NCBI RefSeq assembly: GCF_018283675.1
Contig: NZ_JAGVRK010000001.1
Coordinates: 868,001 to 932,000 of the forward strand
Direction of reading: 5' to 3'
DNA length: 64,000 nt
Source: Metabacillus flavus
GTDB taxonomy: Bacteria > Bacillota > Bacilli > Bacillales > Bacillaceae
Part shown: positions 1-7,878 of the stretch, one piece after another
How the letters are laid out: each line of letters starts with the position of its first letter
Position numbering within the stretch: the first letter of the stretch is position 1
Notes under the pieces: model-generated
Told to the model about the DNA's origin: nothing
Seen by the model: the letters and a program-made list of their open reading frames with translations, nothing else
Database searches by the model: none
Made by a program: the position numbers and the translations under genes

Positions 1-175
1 TCCTGCAAAAGAACATGCGTCAAAACCAGCAAAAGAAATCACGGCAGAGGAAATTGAGGAAGAGCTTATGGCCATAGAGGATAGCTTAAGAAATCTATCC
101 ACTGAATCCAAGGATTTCTCGAAATTGAAAACCAGATGGCGGGAATTGTACGATCAGCTTGATTCAATCATTTAA
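1..175 (+). CDS. 3' end of an unrecognised protein gene
   Basis: An open frame enters from the left edge (codons begin at base 2) and stops with TAA at 173-175. The 57 visible residues are charged and look helical, with a run of Glu near ITAEEIEEEL and an ending of RWRELYDQLDSII. I do not recognise the family. A weak GC hairpin with a T-rich tail at about 186-225 may terminate it. Confidence 0.5.
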   Translation, partial: PAKEHASKPAKEITAEEIEEELMAIEDSLRNLSTESKDFSKLKTRWRELYDQLDSII

Positions 176-349
176 TTAAGGAACATTGAGAAGCGTCATT
201 CCATTAGGAGCGGCGCTTTTCTTAAATGAGTTTGTATTTTAGCTGTTTTCGCAAATATGGTGCTATGAAATAATAATGGCGTTCCAATCAACCTATGTTA
301 GAAGAACCTAAGTAAGCACTCCATCCTTTAGATAAGAATCTTTCAACAA

Positions 350-384
350 TAAAAGCTTGCCCCTACAGATTAGGTGCAAGCTTC
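350..384 (-). terminator. Terminator after cidB
   Basis: On the minus strand GAAGCTTGC pairs with GCAAGCTTTT just after the cidB stop codon and ends in T-rich sequence. It closes the cidAB operon. Confidence 0.6.
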
Positions 385-1080
385 TCAAGAAATGAACCGG
401 AGCAGAGCCGGAATAAGGGAGTAGCCCCACAGGAGGGTGAGAAATCCAGCTAATATCATGGACAGGCTCGAAAATGTTCCTTCGAGTTCTCCATATTCCA
501 TTGCTTTGGATGTTCCAACGCCATGGGCAGCCATACCGAGCATCAAGCCTTTTGCAATCGGTGTTTTTATCGACATCCACTTGATGATGGAAGGTCCAAT
601 GATTCCGCCTATAATTCCGGTTATGATGACAAAAACGGTGGTGAGTGCAGGAAGTCCGCCGATTTCCTTCGATACTTCAATCGCGATTGGGGTTGTTATG
701 GATCTTGGCAAAATGCTGATTATCCAGTCCCCATTCAAATGAACCCAAAGTGCAAGAAGAAAAGATGTAAGAATGGCAGCAACAGAACCAGCCGTTACGC
801 TAAAGAAAATTTCCGCCATGTACTTTTTGATCAGGCCGGCATGCTTGTAAATCGGTACGGCAAATGCAACCGTAGCCGGACCAAGCATATGGGTAAGAAT
901 CCTCGAAAGATCCATATATTCCGAAGCCGAAACGTCAAACAGCCGAATCAGGCCTATCAATATTATGGGACAAATGAGGAGGGGATGAAGCAAAGGGAAA
1001 GAAAATTTTTGATAAACGAATTTGACAAGCCGATAGACGATATAGGTGATAACTGCTGCCAGCATAAGCTCAATCAGCAT
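385..1080 (-). CDS. cidB: CidB/LrgB family membrane protein
   Basis: This is a 231-residue polytopic membrane protein, the length usual for the LrgB/CidB family. It shows the characteristic stretches TPIAIEVSKEIGG and GMAAHGVGTSKAMEYGE. In other Bacilli CidB works with the holin-like CidA in export of pyruvate or overflow metabolites and in control of autolysis; which of these applies here cannot be read from sequence. Its start overlaps the end of cidA by 11 bases, so the two are probably translationally coupled. I chose cid rather than lrg because CidA resembles B. subtilis YwbH and a LysR gene lies upstream in the same orientation. Confidence 0.85.
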   Translation of the reverse strand: MLIELMLAAVITYIVYRLVKFVYQKFSFPLLHPLLICPIILIGLIRLFDVSASEYMDLSRILTHMLGPATVAFAVPIYKHAGLIKKYMAEIFFSVTAGSVAAILTSFLLALWVHLNGDWIISILPRSITTPIAIEVSKEIGGLPALTTVFVIITGIIGGIIGPSIIKWMSIKTPIAKGLMLGMAAHGVGTSKAMEYGELEGTFSSLSMILAGFLTLLWGYSLIPALLRFIS

Positions 1081-1447
1081 CAGGGATGGCCTCCTTTCTG
1101 CGGTTATTGATTCTCTCTGCCGTAAATGCCGTCGCGCCCATAACCAAAAACGTGCTGATCAGTATGATACCAAGCATTTGAAGCCCGACCCAGCCGAACA
1201 ATTCTGTGTAATCAACAATTCCAACGGCGGATGGAACGAAAAACAGCAGCAGTTCTGCCAGAAGCCATGCTGCTCCTTTTTCTACCCACTCGAGCTTGAT
1301 AATTCTAAAAGATAGAGCGAGAAGAAGAATGGCCATCCCCATCATTCCGGATGGAATTGGCAGAGACAATACACCCGTAATCCATATTCCAAAAAAATAA
1401 AAACAGTGTATAAAGGCAATTTGAGTAATAATTAGAATCCACTTCAT
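1070..1447 (-). CDS. cidA: CidA/LrgA family holin-like protein
   Basis: A 125-residue protein with four hydrophobic segments and the family signature IIKLEWVEKGAAWLLAELLL followed by FFVPSAVG. The ATG at 1447 is preceded by a strong AAGGAGGT on the minus strand; an in-frame ATG 12 codons upstream lacks such a site. It is the first gene of the cidAB pair. CidA proteins oligomerise in the membrane and pair with CidB. Confidence 0.85.
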   Translation of the reverse strand: MKWILIITQIAFIHCFYFFGIWITGVLSLPIPSGMMGMAILLLALSFRIIKLEWVEKGAAWLLAELLLFFVPSAVGIVDYTELFGWVGLQMLGIILISTFLVMGATAFTAERINNRRKEAIPDAD

Positions 1448-1471
1448 TCCCAGACCTCCTTTCTCATAAAA

Positions 1472-1494
1472 CAAAGAGCCCAATCAGGCTCTTC
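1472..1494 (-). terminator. Hairpin between CMD gene and cidA
   Basis: GAGCC and GGCTC form a short hairpin followed on the minus strand by TTTGTTTT. It would partly end the upstream CMD transcript. It is short, so read-through into cidA is possible. Confidence 0.4.
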
Positions 1495-1504
1495 GTCTGC
1501 GGTG

Positions 1505-1918
1505 TTACTCTTCCGTTTTATCGTCCCCGCGCTGAGAAAATACCTTCTTTGCTACAGACAGAGCATTCAAAACTTTAGGAAACCCGGTGTAAGGAACAAG
1601 CTGAATGATGGATTCGGTAATTTCTTTTGGAGTCAGTCCGGCTGTTAAGCCTGTATTTAAGTGAAGCTCCAGCTGCGGCTCTGTTCCTTGTGTGACAAGG
1701 GAAGAAATGGTGACAAGCGCTCTTTGTTTATTGGTCAGTCCCTCACGTGAGTAAACCTCGCCATAGGCAAAATCAATAATCATATCTCCTACATCAGGAG
1801 CAATATCCTTCAGCTCTTCTACAATCCGAAGATGAGTCGAAATATCATCATCGGTTTTTAGTGTGTATTCCATCAGCTTATCAAGGCCCACCTGATGGCG
1901 GTCAAATGTTTTTGGCAT
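1505..1918 (-). CDS. Carboxymuconolactone decarboxylase-family protein
   Basis: 137 residues with the CMD-domain pattern: a helical N-terminus, then LTNKQRALVTISSLVTQG and a helix ending LVPYTGFPKVLNAL, typical of the gamma-carboxymuconolactone decarboxylase fold. It has no CxxC pair, so it is unlikely to be an AhpD-type peroxidase. The substrate is unknown. It lies between a LysR gene and cidAB, all on the minus strand, so it may share their regulation. Confidence 0.8.
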   Translation of the reverse strand: MPKTFDRHQVGLDKLMEYTLKTDDDISTHLRIVEELKDIAPDVGDMIIDFAYGEVYSREGLTNKQRALVTISSLVTQGTEPQLELHLNTGLTAGLTPKEITESIIQLVPYTGFPKVLNALSVAKKVFSQRGDDKTEE

Positions 1919-2158
1919 AGTATATTCTCCTCTCTGTTTAACTCTATGAATAACGATAGCATGGAGAAGGATATTCGTGAAATATATAAATATTATAAAT
2001 GGTATAACTTATTGTTATGGTTAGGGTCCGGGCAATCTTTGCTGAAATGAATATATATGGGGTTTGGTAAAAGGGGCAGGCGAAACAATAAATTTCATGA
2101 AAAATATTAATATGCTGTTCAGAAATTTAGTTTTTAACTTTTTAATATTGGATTGGTT

Positions 2159-2217
2159 TTGGCTGATTTCCGCTGCAGTAGGCTCAGTGACCGCCTGCAA
2201 CGGAAATCAACAGCCAA
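2159..2217. repeat. Imperfect inverted repeat (REP-like hairpin)
   Basis: The arms TTGGCTG-ATTTCCG and CGGAAATCAACAGCCAA pair with a three-base bulge around a GC-rich loop containing GCAG and CTGC. The sequence GATTTCCGCTGCAG resembles the start of longer GC-rich intergenic repeats common in Bacillus. It lies in the 433-base gap between the LysR and CMD genes, in otherwise AT-rich DNA, and lacks a T-run, so it is not a normal terminator. Confidence 0.5.
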
Positions 2218-2297
2218 GTTTAACAGAGCTAAATACATATTAGATAAAAATGGTTTAGAATGTATAACAGCAACAATCTATACAAAAACACACTACT

Positions 2298-2331
2298 AAA
2301 AAAAAAACCCGCCGGATGCGTTCCAGCGGGC
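2298..2331 (-). terminator. Terminator of the LysR gene
   Basis: On the minus strand CCCGCTGGA pairs with TCCGGCGGG and is followed by a run of about ten T. It lies just downstream of the LysR stop. Confidence 0.85.
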
Positions 2332-2351
2332 AATTTCCTTAACAGTCTTTT

Positions 2352-3251
2352 TCATTCCCCCATCCGAAGCCGATCCTTCATTCCGAGAATAAACTCAATA
2401 AAGGCTCTGCCAGCAAATGTGGTGTATGTGTCTTTTGCTATGATGATGGCCAGCCGCCAAGGGATGGCTGGATTCTGAATCGGTATTTTCCTGATCCGGC
2501 TGCTTGTGATGCGGGTACAAATTGACTGGGGAAGGATGGTGACGCCAATTCCGGCAGCAGCCATTTCCGACATGAAATCCCATTGGGAGCTTTGAAATAA
2601 AATGTTCGGTTCGAACCCTGCATTGATGCAGTATTCCCGAACCAGTTCGTAAAGAGCAAAGTCTTCGCTGTAAAAAATGAAGTTTTCTTTGCTCAGCTGG
2701 GAAAGCTCCACTGCACTGCTCGAAGCGAGAGGATGGGAGTCGTTTACGAGGAGGACCATTTCCTCGTCCACGATTGGATAGGTCATAAAGCTTTCATCGT
2801 CTACAGGCAGGACGACTACTCCTATTTCGATATCTCCTGCAAGCACACTTTCGGCTACCTTTTTCGCTCCGAATTCAGTAATGTGAATTTTGATTTTTGG
2901 ATGTGCTGAGTGAAAGGCTGCGAGCACCTTCGGGAAAAAGAGACTTCCGATAATAGGCGGTATTCCGATTTTGATGGTTCCGCTGCTGAGACCTTTCACA
3001 TCGATGACGGATGAAAGAATATCTTCTTCGATTCCAATCATTTGGACGGCATGCCGGTATACGGAATGGCCGGCGTCTGTTAGTTCAAGTCCCTTATAAT
3101 TGCGTATGATCAGAGGTAAACCGAGTTCGTCTTCAAGAGATTTAATCATTTTGCTTAAAGCCGGCTGGGAGACGAGCATTTTTTCAGCCGCTCTAGTGAA
3201 ATTCTTTTGTCTGACGGCTTCTACGAAGTATTTCAGCTGTCTAAGTTCCAT
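2352..3251 (-). CDS. LysR-family transcriptional regulator (CidR-like?)
   Basis: 299 residues. The N-terminal winged HTH (about residues 1-60) begins MELRQLKYFVEAV and includes SQPALSKMIKSLEDELG. A LysR effector-binding domain follows (about 90-295). The length is normal for the family. In B. subtilis the cidAB (ywbHG) locus is served by a LysR protein, YwbI/CidR; this gene lies two genes upstream of cidAB in the same orientation, which suggests but does not prove the same role. It ends at a strong terminator. Confidence 0.85.
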   Translation of the reverse strand: MELRQLKYFVEAVRQKNFTRAAEKMLVSQPALSKMIKSLEDELGLPLIIRNYKGLELTDAGHSVYRHAVQMIGIEEDILSSVIDVKGLSSGTIKIGIPPIIGSLFFPKVLAAFHSAHPKIKIHITEFGAKKVAESVLAGDIEIGVVVLPVDDESFMTYPIVDEEMVLLVNDSHPLASSSAVELSQLSKENFIFYSEDFALYELVREYCINAGFEPNILFQSSQWDFMSEMAAAGIGVTILPQSICTRITSSRIRKIPIQNPAIPWRLAIIIAKDTYTTFAGRAFIEFILGMKDRLRMGE

Positions 3252-3351
3252 AGGTCACCTCTAAAGATTATTGGTTTAACTGTAGCGGTCTTTATGACGG
3301 CTGTCAAAAAACGGAGTTTGACTGATCATTAAGGAGATAGAGGTCTCTGAT

Positions 3352-3640
3352 GAATTACATCACTCTGTATGGAAAGCTTACGATAACACAGATCAGGGGA
3401 AGCGGAGATTACAAGTTCAGGAAAACGGGTATCAGCCAACATAGGCAATCAACCGCAGGTGTTAATGCGATTTACTTCAAAGAAGAAAGATGCTCCTTTT
3501 GTAAAGCAATCACACCCGTCTGGGTTTGCACATTATGAATCTCACGAAACGATGGGCGGAAAACAGATGCTTCCTCCTGACATCGAAGCCAAGTAGAGGA
3601 GAAATTACCGCCTGTTTTTGTAAGTGACCCGAAAGGATGA
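3352..3640 (+). pseudogene. Decayed C-terminal remnant of a glyoxalase/ring-cleaving dioxygenase
   Basis: Three frames together rebuild about 90 residues of the C-terminus of a VOC-family glyoxalase like the two at 54.6-56.5 kb. The pieces are ELHHSVWKAYDNTDQ (compare VHHIAWRAADDEDQ), ENGYQPT, GVNAIYFKE (compare YFNAVYFRE), then GFAHYESHETMGGKQMLPP (compare GFAHDESHETMGQKLMLPS), then EEKLPPVFVSDPKG and a stop. Frame changes and stops separate the pieces, and the N-terminal two thirds is missing. The remnant ends seven bases before the flavin reductase start, so that gene may once have been the second gene of a quinone-detoxification operon. Confidence 0.75.
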
Positions 3641-3646
3641 GTTAAA

Positions 3647-4258
3647 ATGATTTCCATCAGCCCCAGTGATTTATCTGCTTTAGAAAATTACAAGCTGCTG
3701 ATTGGCAGTGTAATTCCAAGGCCAATTGCCTTTGTCACCTCCATTTCTGAGGATGATATAGTGAATGGTGCGCCATTCAGCTTTTTTAATGTAGCTTCAT
3801 CTGAACCCCCTCTTTTGACGATTGCGGTGCAGCGAACCGAAGGGAAAATGAAGGACACCGCCCGTAATATAGTGAACAACAAGGAATTTGTTATTCACGT
3901 AACAGATGAGGAGAATGTTAAAAGCATCAACGAAACATCAGCCCCTCTGCCGCCTGACCAAAGTGAAATCGACTTTAGCGGTCTTACTCTGACACCGAGT
4001 CAGCAGATTCAAGTTCCGGGCATTGAGGAGGCAAAAATCCGATTTGAATGCGTCCTTGAGAAGCATTTGGAGCTTGGAGGCAGAGAAGGGGAGCCTGCTG
4101 TTGATTTTATTATTGGGCGCGTCGTGCAGTATCATTTTAAGAAGAACGTATACAAAGAAGGAAAAATCATGGAGAGGGAGCTTGAAGCCGTCAGCCGTCT
4201 TGCCGGTACGAAATACGGGAAAATCGGTGAAATATTCTCCATGGAACGTCCTAAATGA
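3647..4258 (+). CDS. Flavin reductase-family (FMN split-barrel) protein
   Basis: 203 residues with the flavoredoxin/flavin-reductase pattern: GSVIPRPIAFVTSISEDD near the N-terminus, GAPFSFFNVASSEPPLL, then the FMN-binding barrel. Family members bind FMN and reduce flavins or act as NAD(P)H:flavin oxidoreductases. It follows the glyoxalase remnant directly and ends at a bidirectional terminator. The start is the ATG after AAAGGATGAG. It resembles B. subtilis YwrF, but orthology is uncertain. Confidence 0.85.
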   Translation: MISISPSDLSALENYKLLIGSVIPRPIAFVTSISEDDIVNGAPFSFFNVASSEPPLLTIAVQRTEGKMKDTARNIVNNKEFVIHVTDEENVKSINETSAPLPPDQSEIDFSGLTLTPSQQIQVPGIEEAKIRFECVLEKHLELGGREGEPAVDFIIGRVVQYHFKKNVYKEGKIMERELEAVSRLAGTKYGKIGEIFSMERPK

Positions 4259-4291
4259 AAAGCAGGAAGCCGTTAATGGCTTCCTGCTTTT
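4258..4291. terminator. Bidirectional terminator
   Basis: AAGCAGGAAGCC pairs with GGCTTCCTGCTT, with A and T runs on the two sides. It serves the flavin reductase gene on plus and the peptidase gene on minus. Confidence 0.9.
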
Positions 4292-4294
4292 CTG

Positions 4295-5527
4295 TTATAG
4301 AGCTCCTTTATAAGTAAGAACTCCTGTCATAGCCTGTTTAAAATCCGTGATGGCTTTTTCACGCCATTTTGTTTCATATGGATAAAAAAGTTCTTTGTAG
4401 CGGGCCTGAATAATGAGCATGCTGATATCGCTGGAAGACCCGTACTGATAAAGCTGGTTCTCTTCAACTGTCCGTTTAAGAGATTGAATGGAATCAATCG
4501 TGCCGTCTCCAAGTGTCCCGAATTCAAAGGTTGTGGAGTAGAAATCTTTTTCTGGTGCTTTCTGTTTTGCAAGAGCGGTAAAGTACTCGGTAATATCTCC
4601 AGTGGATGCGTAAAATTCTTCACAATCCGGTGTCAGAACAAGCGGATATTGGTAGGCTTCCTGAGCCTCGGACTGTGATAGAGTTTCGGCAGATGAACTG
4701 AAGATGCTCATTTGGTAGCGCGGCCCGTACCCAGTGTGTAAATCGATATGAATGATTTGCTTATAAGGGGTTGCCAGAATGCTTTCAAATTCCTGCTTCA
4801 TAAATACAGTTGATTTTTCATCTTTTGTTCCGCCATAATACACGCCTTTAGGGTTTGTATATTGGCCGGTGAGAAGAGCGCCTTGTACTTTATCTGTACC
4901 TGCAGTTAGCGCTGTTTTAGCAAGAGAAGCTGTAAATTCGGCATCATGGGCAACAATGCTTCCGATTTTGCTTTTCGGCTCGAAAAAGCTTTCCAGCTCT
5001 TTGTATGTTTTATTGCTGTTCAGATCAAACTTACTCCAGTCTTGAATAAAGTTCCTGTTCAAATCTACGTTGTTTTCATTGTAACGGCGGAAGTTTTTCA
5101 TGCCCCATGGATTGATGGAGTGAACGAGATAAAGCCCCGTTGTATCAGGATTCAATTTCTGAATAAATTCTTTCATGAAAACATCCTGCATGGCGGATCC
5201 TGTGTAGCCTTCAATACCATGGGTACCACTTGATAAGACAATCAGTGTATCTTTTGATTTTGCTGCATCAGCTTTTAATAGATCGATTGCTAAGTCTTCG
5301 GAATCGGAAATCCGGAAGCTTTGTTTAGTAGTATTCTCCCATCTTGATTTTAGTACAGACTCATAGGTCCGGAAGCGGTCTCTGGACTGTTCATACGTTT
5401 TTGGAAAGCTTGATACATTTCTTTCGCTGAAGCTTCCTGTACTTGCTGCAAGCAAGTGGTTGGGAATAACAACATTCAATAGAAATAGAGCGGCAATCAT
5501 TGAAAATATTGCTTTTTTTGCTTTCAT
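4295..5527 (-). CDS. Secreted M14-like (DUF2817) carboxypeptidase-family protein
   Basis: 410 residues with an N-terminal signal peptide (MKAKKAIFSMIAALFLL, then a likely cut after LLAAS). The DUF2817 / M14 zinc-peptidase motifs are visible: SSGTHGIEGYTG supplies the His and Glu zinc ligands, HIDLHTG the next His, and TTFEFGTLG a downstream Glu. A secreted zinc peptidase or amidohydrolase is the likely role; the substrate is unknown. The ATG at 5527 follows GGAGG directly; an upstream in-frame ATG would overlap that site. Confidence 0.75.
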   Translation of the reverse strand: MKAKKAIFSMIAALFLLNVVIPNHLLAASTGSFSERNVSSFPKTYEQSRDRFRTYESVLKSRWENTTKQSFRISDSEDLAIDLLKADAAKSKDTLIVLSSGTHGIEGYTGSAMQDVFMKEFIQKLNPDTTGLYLVHSINPWGMKNFRRYNENNVDLNRNFIQDWSKFDLNSNKTYKELESFFEPKSKIGSIVAHDAEFTASLAKTALTAGTDKVQGALLTGQYTNPKGVYYGGTKDEKSTVFMKQEFESILATPYKQIIHIDLHTGYGPRYQMSIFSSSAETLSQSEAQEAYQYPLVLTPDCEEFYASTGDITEYFTALAKQKAPEKDFYSTTFEFGTLGDGTIDSIQSLKRTVEENQLYQYGSSSDISMLIIQARYKELFYPYETKWREKAITDFKQAMTGVLTYKGAL

Positions 5528-5613
5528 AAGATCCTCCATTATATTAAAATAGCTGTTTTTATAGCCTAATGGTATTATGGACTATATACCTATTAAATTC
5601 TACATAAAATGTG

Positions 5614-5638
5614 GAAATTTTGGAAAATATGCCGATAT
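5614..5638 (+). promoter_or_regulatory. Sigma-D-like promoter of the chemoreceptor gene
   Basis: GCCGATAT at 5631-5638 is an exact match to the sigma-D -10 consensus. GAAA lies 13 bases upstream as a one-mismatch -35 (consensus TAAA). It is 36 bases before the chemoreceptor start, fitting motility-regulon control. Confidence 0.65.
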
Positions 5639-5673
5639 AAAAGATAATGTGAAATGAAAGAAGGGGTTTCAAA

Positions 5674-7167
5674 GTGGAAGAGTTTCATTTAAAGAAGCGG
5701 AATCTAAAAAATGTTTCAGCCATATTGTTTAGATTGTTTTTAATTGCAGGAAGCATCTTTTTCGCAAATAGTATTATCCAGAAAATCCTTTACGGCATTC
5801 CGAAGATTACCTTTATGAATGTAGCCTATAATTTTCTGTTCCTTTTGTTTTTGTATCCTGCTCTGCACTATAAATTTAAGAAAGATGATGAACAGTTTAA
5901 GAGATTGGCAGTCTGGACCATGACGGTCTTTGCCTTTTTGCTGAATACAGATTCCTGGGTGAATGTTCCGTTCGTATGGCTGATCCCGCTCGGAATTGCT
6001 GCCCTTTTTGCAGATTCCAGACTGATGAGAAAAGCGTTTTATGTTTCCCTTCCATTAATAGTCGCTGCGCAATTTGCCCATCTGTATCTTGCCGATCCGA
6101 TGGACATTGAGACAAGCATGCAGCGCAGTATCCTGACGGCCGTTTATTACGGGGTGCAATTCCTGTTTGTAGGATTGCTGCTATCAAACAGCACGAAAAG
6201 GTTTGATGGAATGCTCCTGGAAAGTGAATTGCTGAAGGATCAAATGAATGAAGTGCTGATGAAGAATCAGGTGGCATCCACCGAAATCGGCGGCCATGTA
6301 GAAGAATTAAATATGAATATTTCAGATACAAGCGGGGGGATTATTCAGATTAATGATGCAATCCGGTCTATTCACTCAGATTCGGTTCATTTCCAAGAAG
6401 ATATGAAGAAAACTTCTTCAGAGATGAAATCGATGGTCCACGAGCTTGAGTCCTCTAAGGAGCTTACTGACCGGATTTCGGATTATTCCGGCAGGATCAA
6501 CGGATTAATTCAGATTAATAAACAGCATTTAACAAATGCGATCGACAGTATTAATGAAGTGAAGGAATCATCAGGGAATTCCATTAAACACGTAGAGATG
6601 CTTACGGAGAAAACGTCTGAGGTTGAAAAGGTGCTGAGTGCAATCAGAACGATTGCCGACCAGACAAACCTGCTGGCTCTGAATGCAGCCATCGAGGCAG
6701 CGAGAGCAGGGGAACACGGAAAGGGCTTTGCGGTGGTAGCTGATGAGGTCAGAAAGCTTGCGGAGCAATCTTCCCAATCTTCCCAAGTCATTCAGGACAT
6801 TTTAAAGGAAATTCTGAATGCAAAGGAACAGGTTTCACAGTCTCTTCATAAAACATCTGACATGATCAATGAGAGTGTTGCTGTCATCTCAAAGACTACC
6901 GATGATTTTGATAAAATGGCTCATATTCAGGCAGAGAGCGAAGACCATTTAACGAAAGTCACAGAGCGGTTTGATCATTTGGCAGGCAGAGGCGGAGAGG
7001 TGGGGGATGTTATTGGCTCCCTTCAAAACCAGCATGAAGACAATGAAGATAAAATTGCTTCCGCTGCCTCCGCTATTGAACAAATCAGCGCCTCCATCCA
7101 GCAGGTTTCCGCTTTTGTAGAACAGGTTGATACGAAGGCGAAGTACCTTGTAAATGAAAAAAAATGA
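5674..7167 (+). CDS. Methyl-accepting chemotaxis protein with membrane N-terminus
   Basis: 497 residues. The N-terminal ~175 residues carry about six hydrophobic segments with short loops and no large extracellular ligand domain. The rest is a long helical cytoplasmic signalling domain whose hairpin tip reads [20 protein letters not shown] then [20 protein letters not shown], the contact surface for CheA and CheW. No HAMP domain is obvious, so it may sense through its membrane domain. The start is a GTG after GAAAGAAGGGG. A sigma-D-like promoter lies upstream. Confidence 0.9.
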   Translation: MEEFHLKKRNLKNVSAILFRLFLIAGSIFFANSIIQKILYGIPKITFMNVAYNFLFLLFLYPALHYKFKKDDEQFKRLAVWTMTVFAFLLNTDSWVNVPFVWLIPLGIAALFADSRLMRKAFYVSLPLIVAAQFAHLYLADPMDIETSMQRSILTAVYYGVQFLFVGLLLSNSTKRFDGMLLESELLKDQMNEVLMKNQVASTEIGGHVEELNMNISDTSGGIIQINDAIRSIHSDSVHFQEDMKKTSSEMKSMVHELESSKELTDRISDYSGRINGLIQINKQHLTNAIDSINEVKESSGNSIKHVEMLTEKTSEVEKVLSAIRTIADQTNLLALNAAIEAARAGEHGKGFAVVADEVRKLAEQSSQSSQVIQDILKEILNAKEQVSQSLHKTSDMINESVAVISKTTDDFDKMAHIQAESEDHLTKVTERFDHLAGRGGEVGDVIGSLQNQHEDNEDKIASAASAIEQISASIQQVSAFVEQVDTKAKYLVNEKK

Positions 7168-7260
7168 ATAAGCTTAAGTTTTGAGTGAATAATACGGGCA
7201 GGCAGGTATTTAGAATGACCGGACGCATGTGCGGATTGTTCCTCAAGGGAGACTTCGCTT

Positions 7261-7839
7261 ATGAAAACACTGATTATATTCGCTCATCCGAAGCTTGATA
7301 GCTTTAACGGGGCAATCCTGGAAGCAGTAATTGATGAATTGAAGGTCCTGCAGTCGGAAATCAGGGTTCGTGATTTGTATCGGATTGGATTTCAGCCAGT
7401 ACTTGATGAAGATAATTATTCTGAGTTTTATCAGACAAAAATCCCGGCAGATATCGTGGAAGAACAGTCCTACTTGCTGTGGGCGGATCAGATTATTTTA
7501 ATTTTTCCAACTTGGTGGTCGGGAATGCCGGCTATTTTAAAAGGCTATATAGACCGGGTGTTCTCGAATGGATTTGCTTTTAGAATGATCAAAAACGGAA
7601 CTGAAGGGCTGCTTAAAGGGAAAAAGGGGCTAATCTTTCAGACGACTGGACAGCCCGAACAGAAATTAAAGCCTTCTCAGCTGACTATGGCCATGGAAAC
7701 CGCGATGGATTACGGAATCTTTCATGCTTGCGGAATTGATACGGTATCCCACCAGTTTTTATATGGAGTCACCTACTCAGATCAAGCAACCAGGCAGCGA
7801 ATGCTCCGGGAAATCCGCGATATTATTCAAATACTTTAA
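7261..7839 (+). CDS. NAD(P)H quinone oxidoreductase (flavodoxin-like fold)
   Basis: 192 residues opening with TLIIFAHPKLDSFNGAI, the FMN-phosphate loop of the KefF/MdaB/YwrO group, followed by QIILIFPTWWSGMPAILKGY, the conserved PTWW flavin and substrate loop. These enzymes reduce quinones by two electrons using NAD(P)H. It is monocistronic and ends at a shared bidirectional terminator. Confidence 0.85.
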   Translation: MKTLIIFAHPKLDSFNGAILEAVIDELKVLQSEIRVRDLYRIGFQPVLDEDNYSEFYQTKIPADIVEEQSYLLWADQIILIFPTWWSGMPAILKGYIDRVFSNGFAFRMIKNGTEGLLKGKKGLIFQTTGQPEQKLKPSQLTMAMETAMDYGIFHACGIDTVSHQFLYGVTYSDQATRQRMLREIRDIIQIL

Positions 7840-7871
7840 AGAAGCCGTCCCTATAAATGGAACGGCTTCTT
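7839..7871. terminator. Bidirectional terminator
   Basis: AAGAAGCCGT and ACGGCTTCTT form the stem between two convergent genes. Confidence 0.85.
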
Positions 7872-7878
7872 CCTTCGT

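Noticed and set aside
3350-3538. 62-residue frame as a separate small gene
   Set aside because: Its C-terminal part covers the same bases as a decayed glyoxalase read in neighbouring frames, which explains the sequence better.
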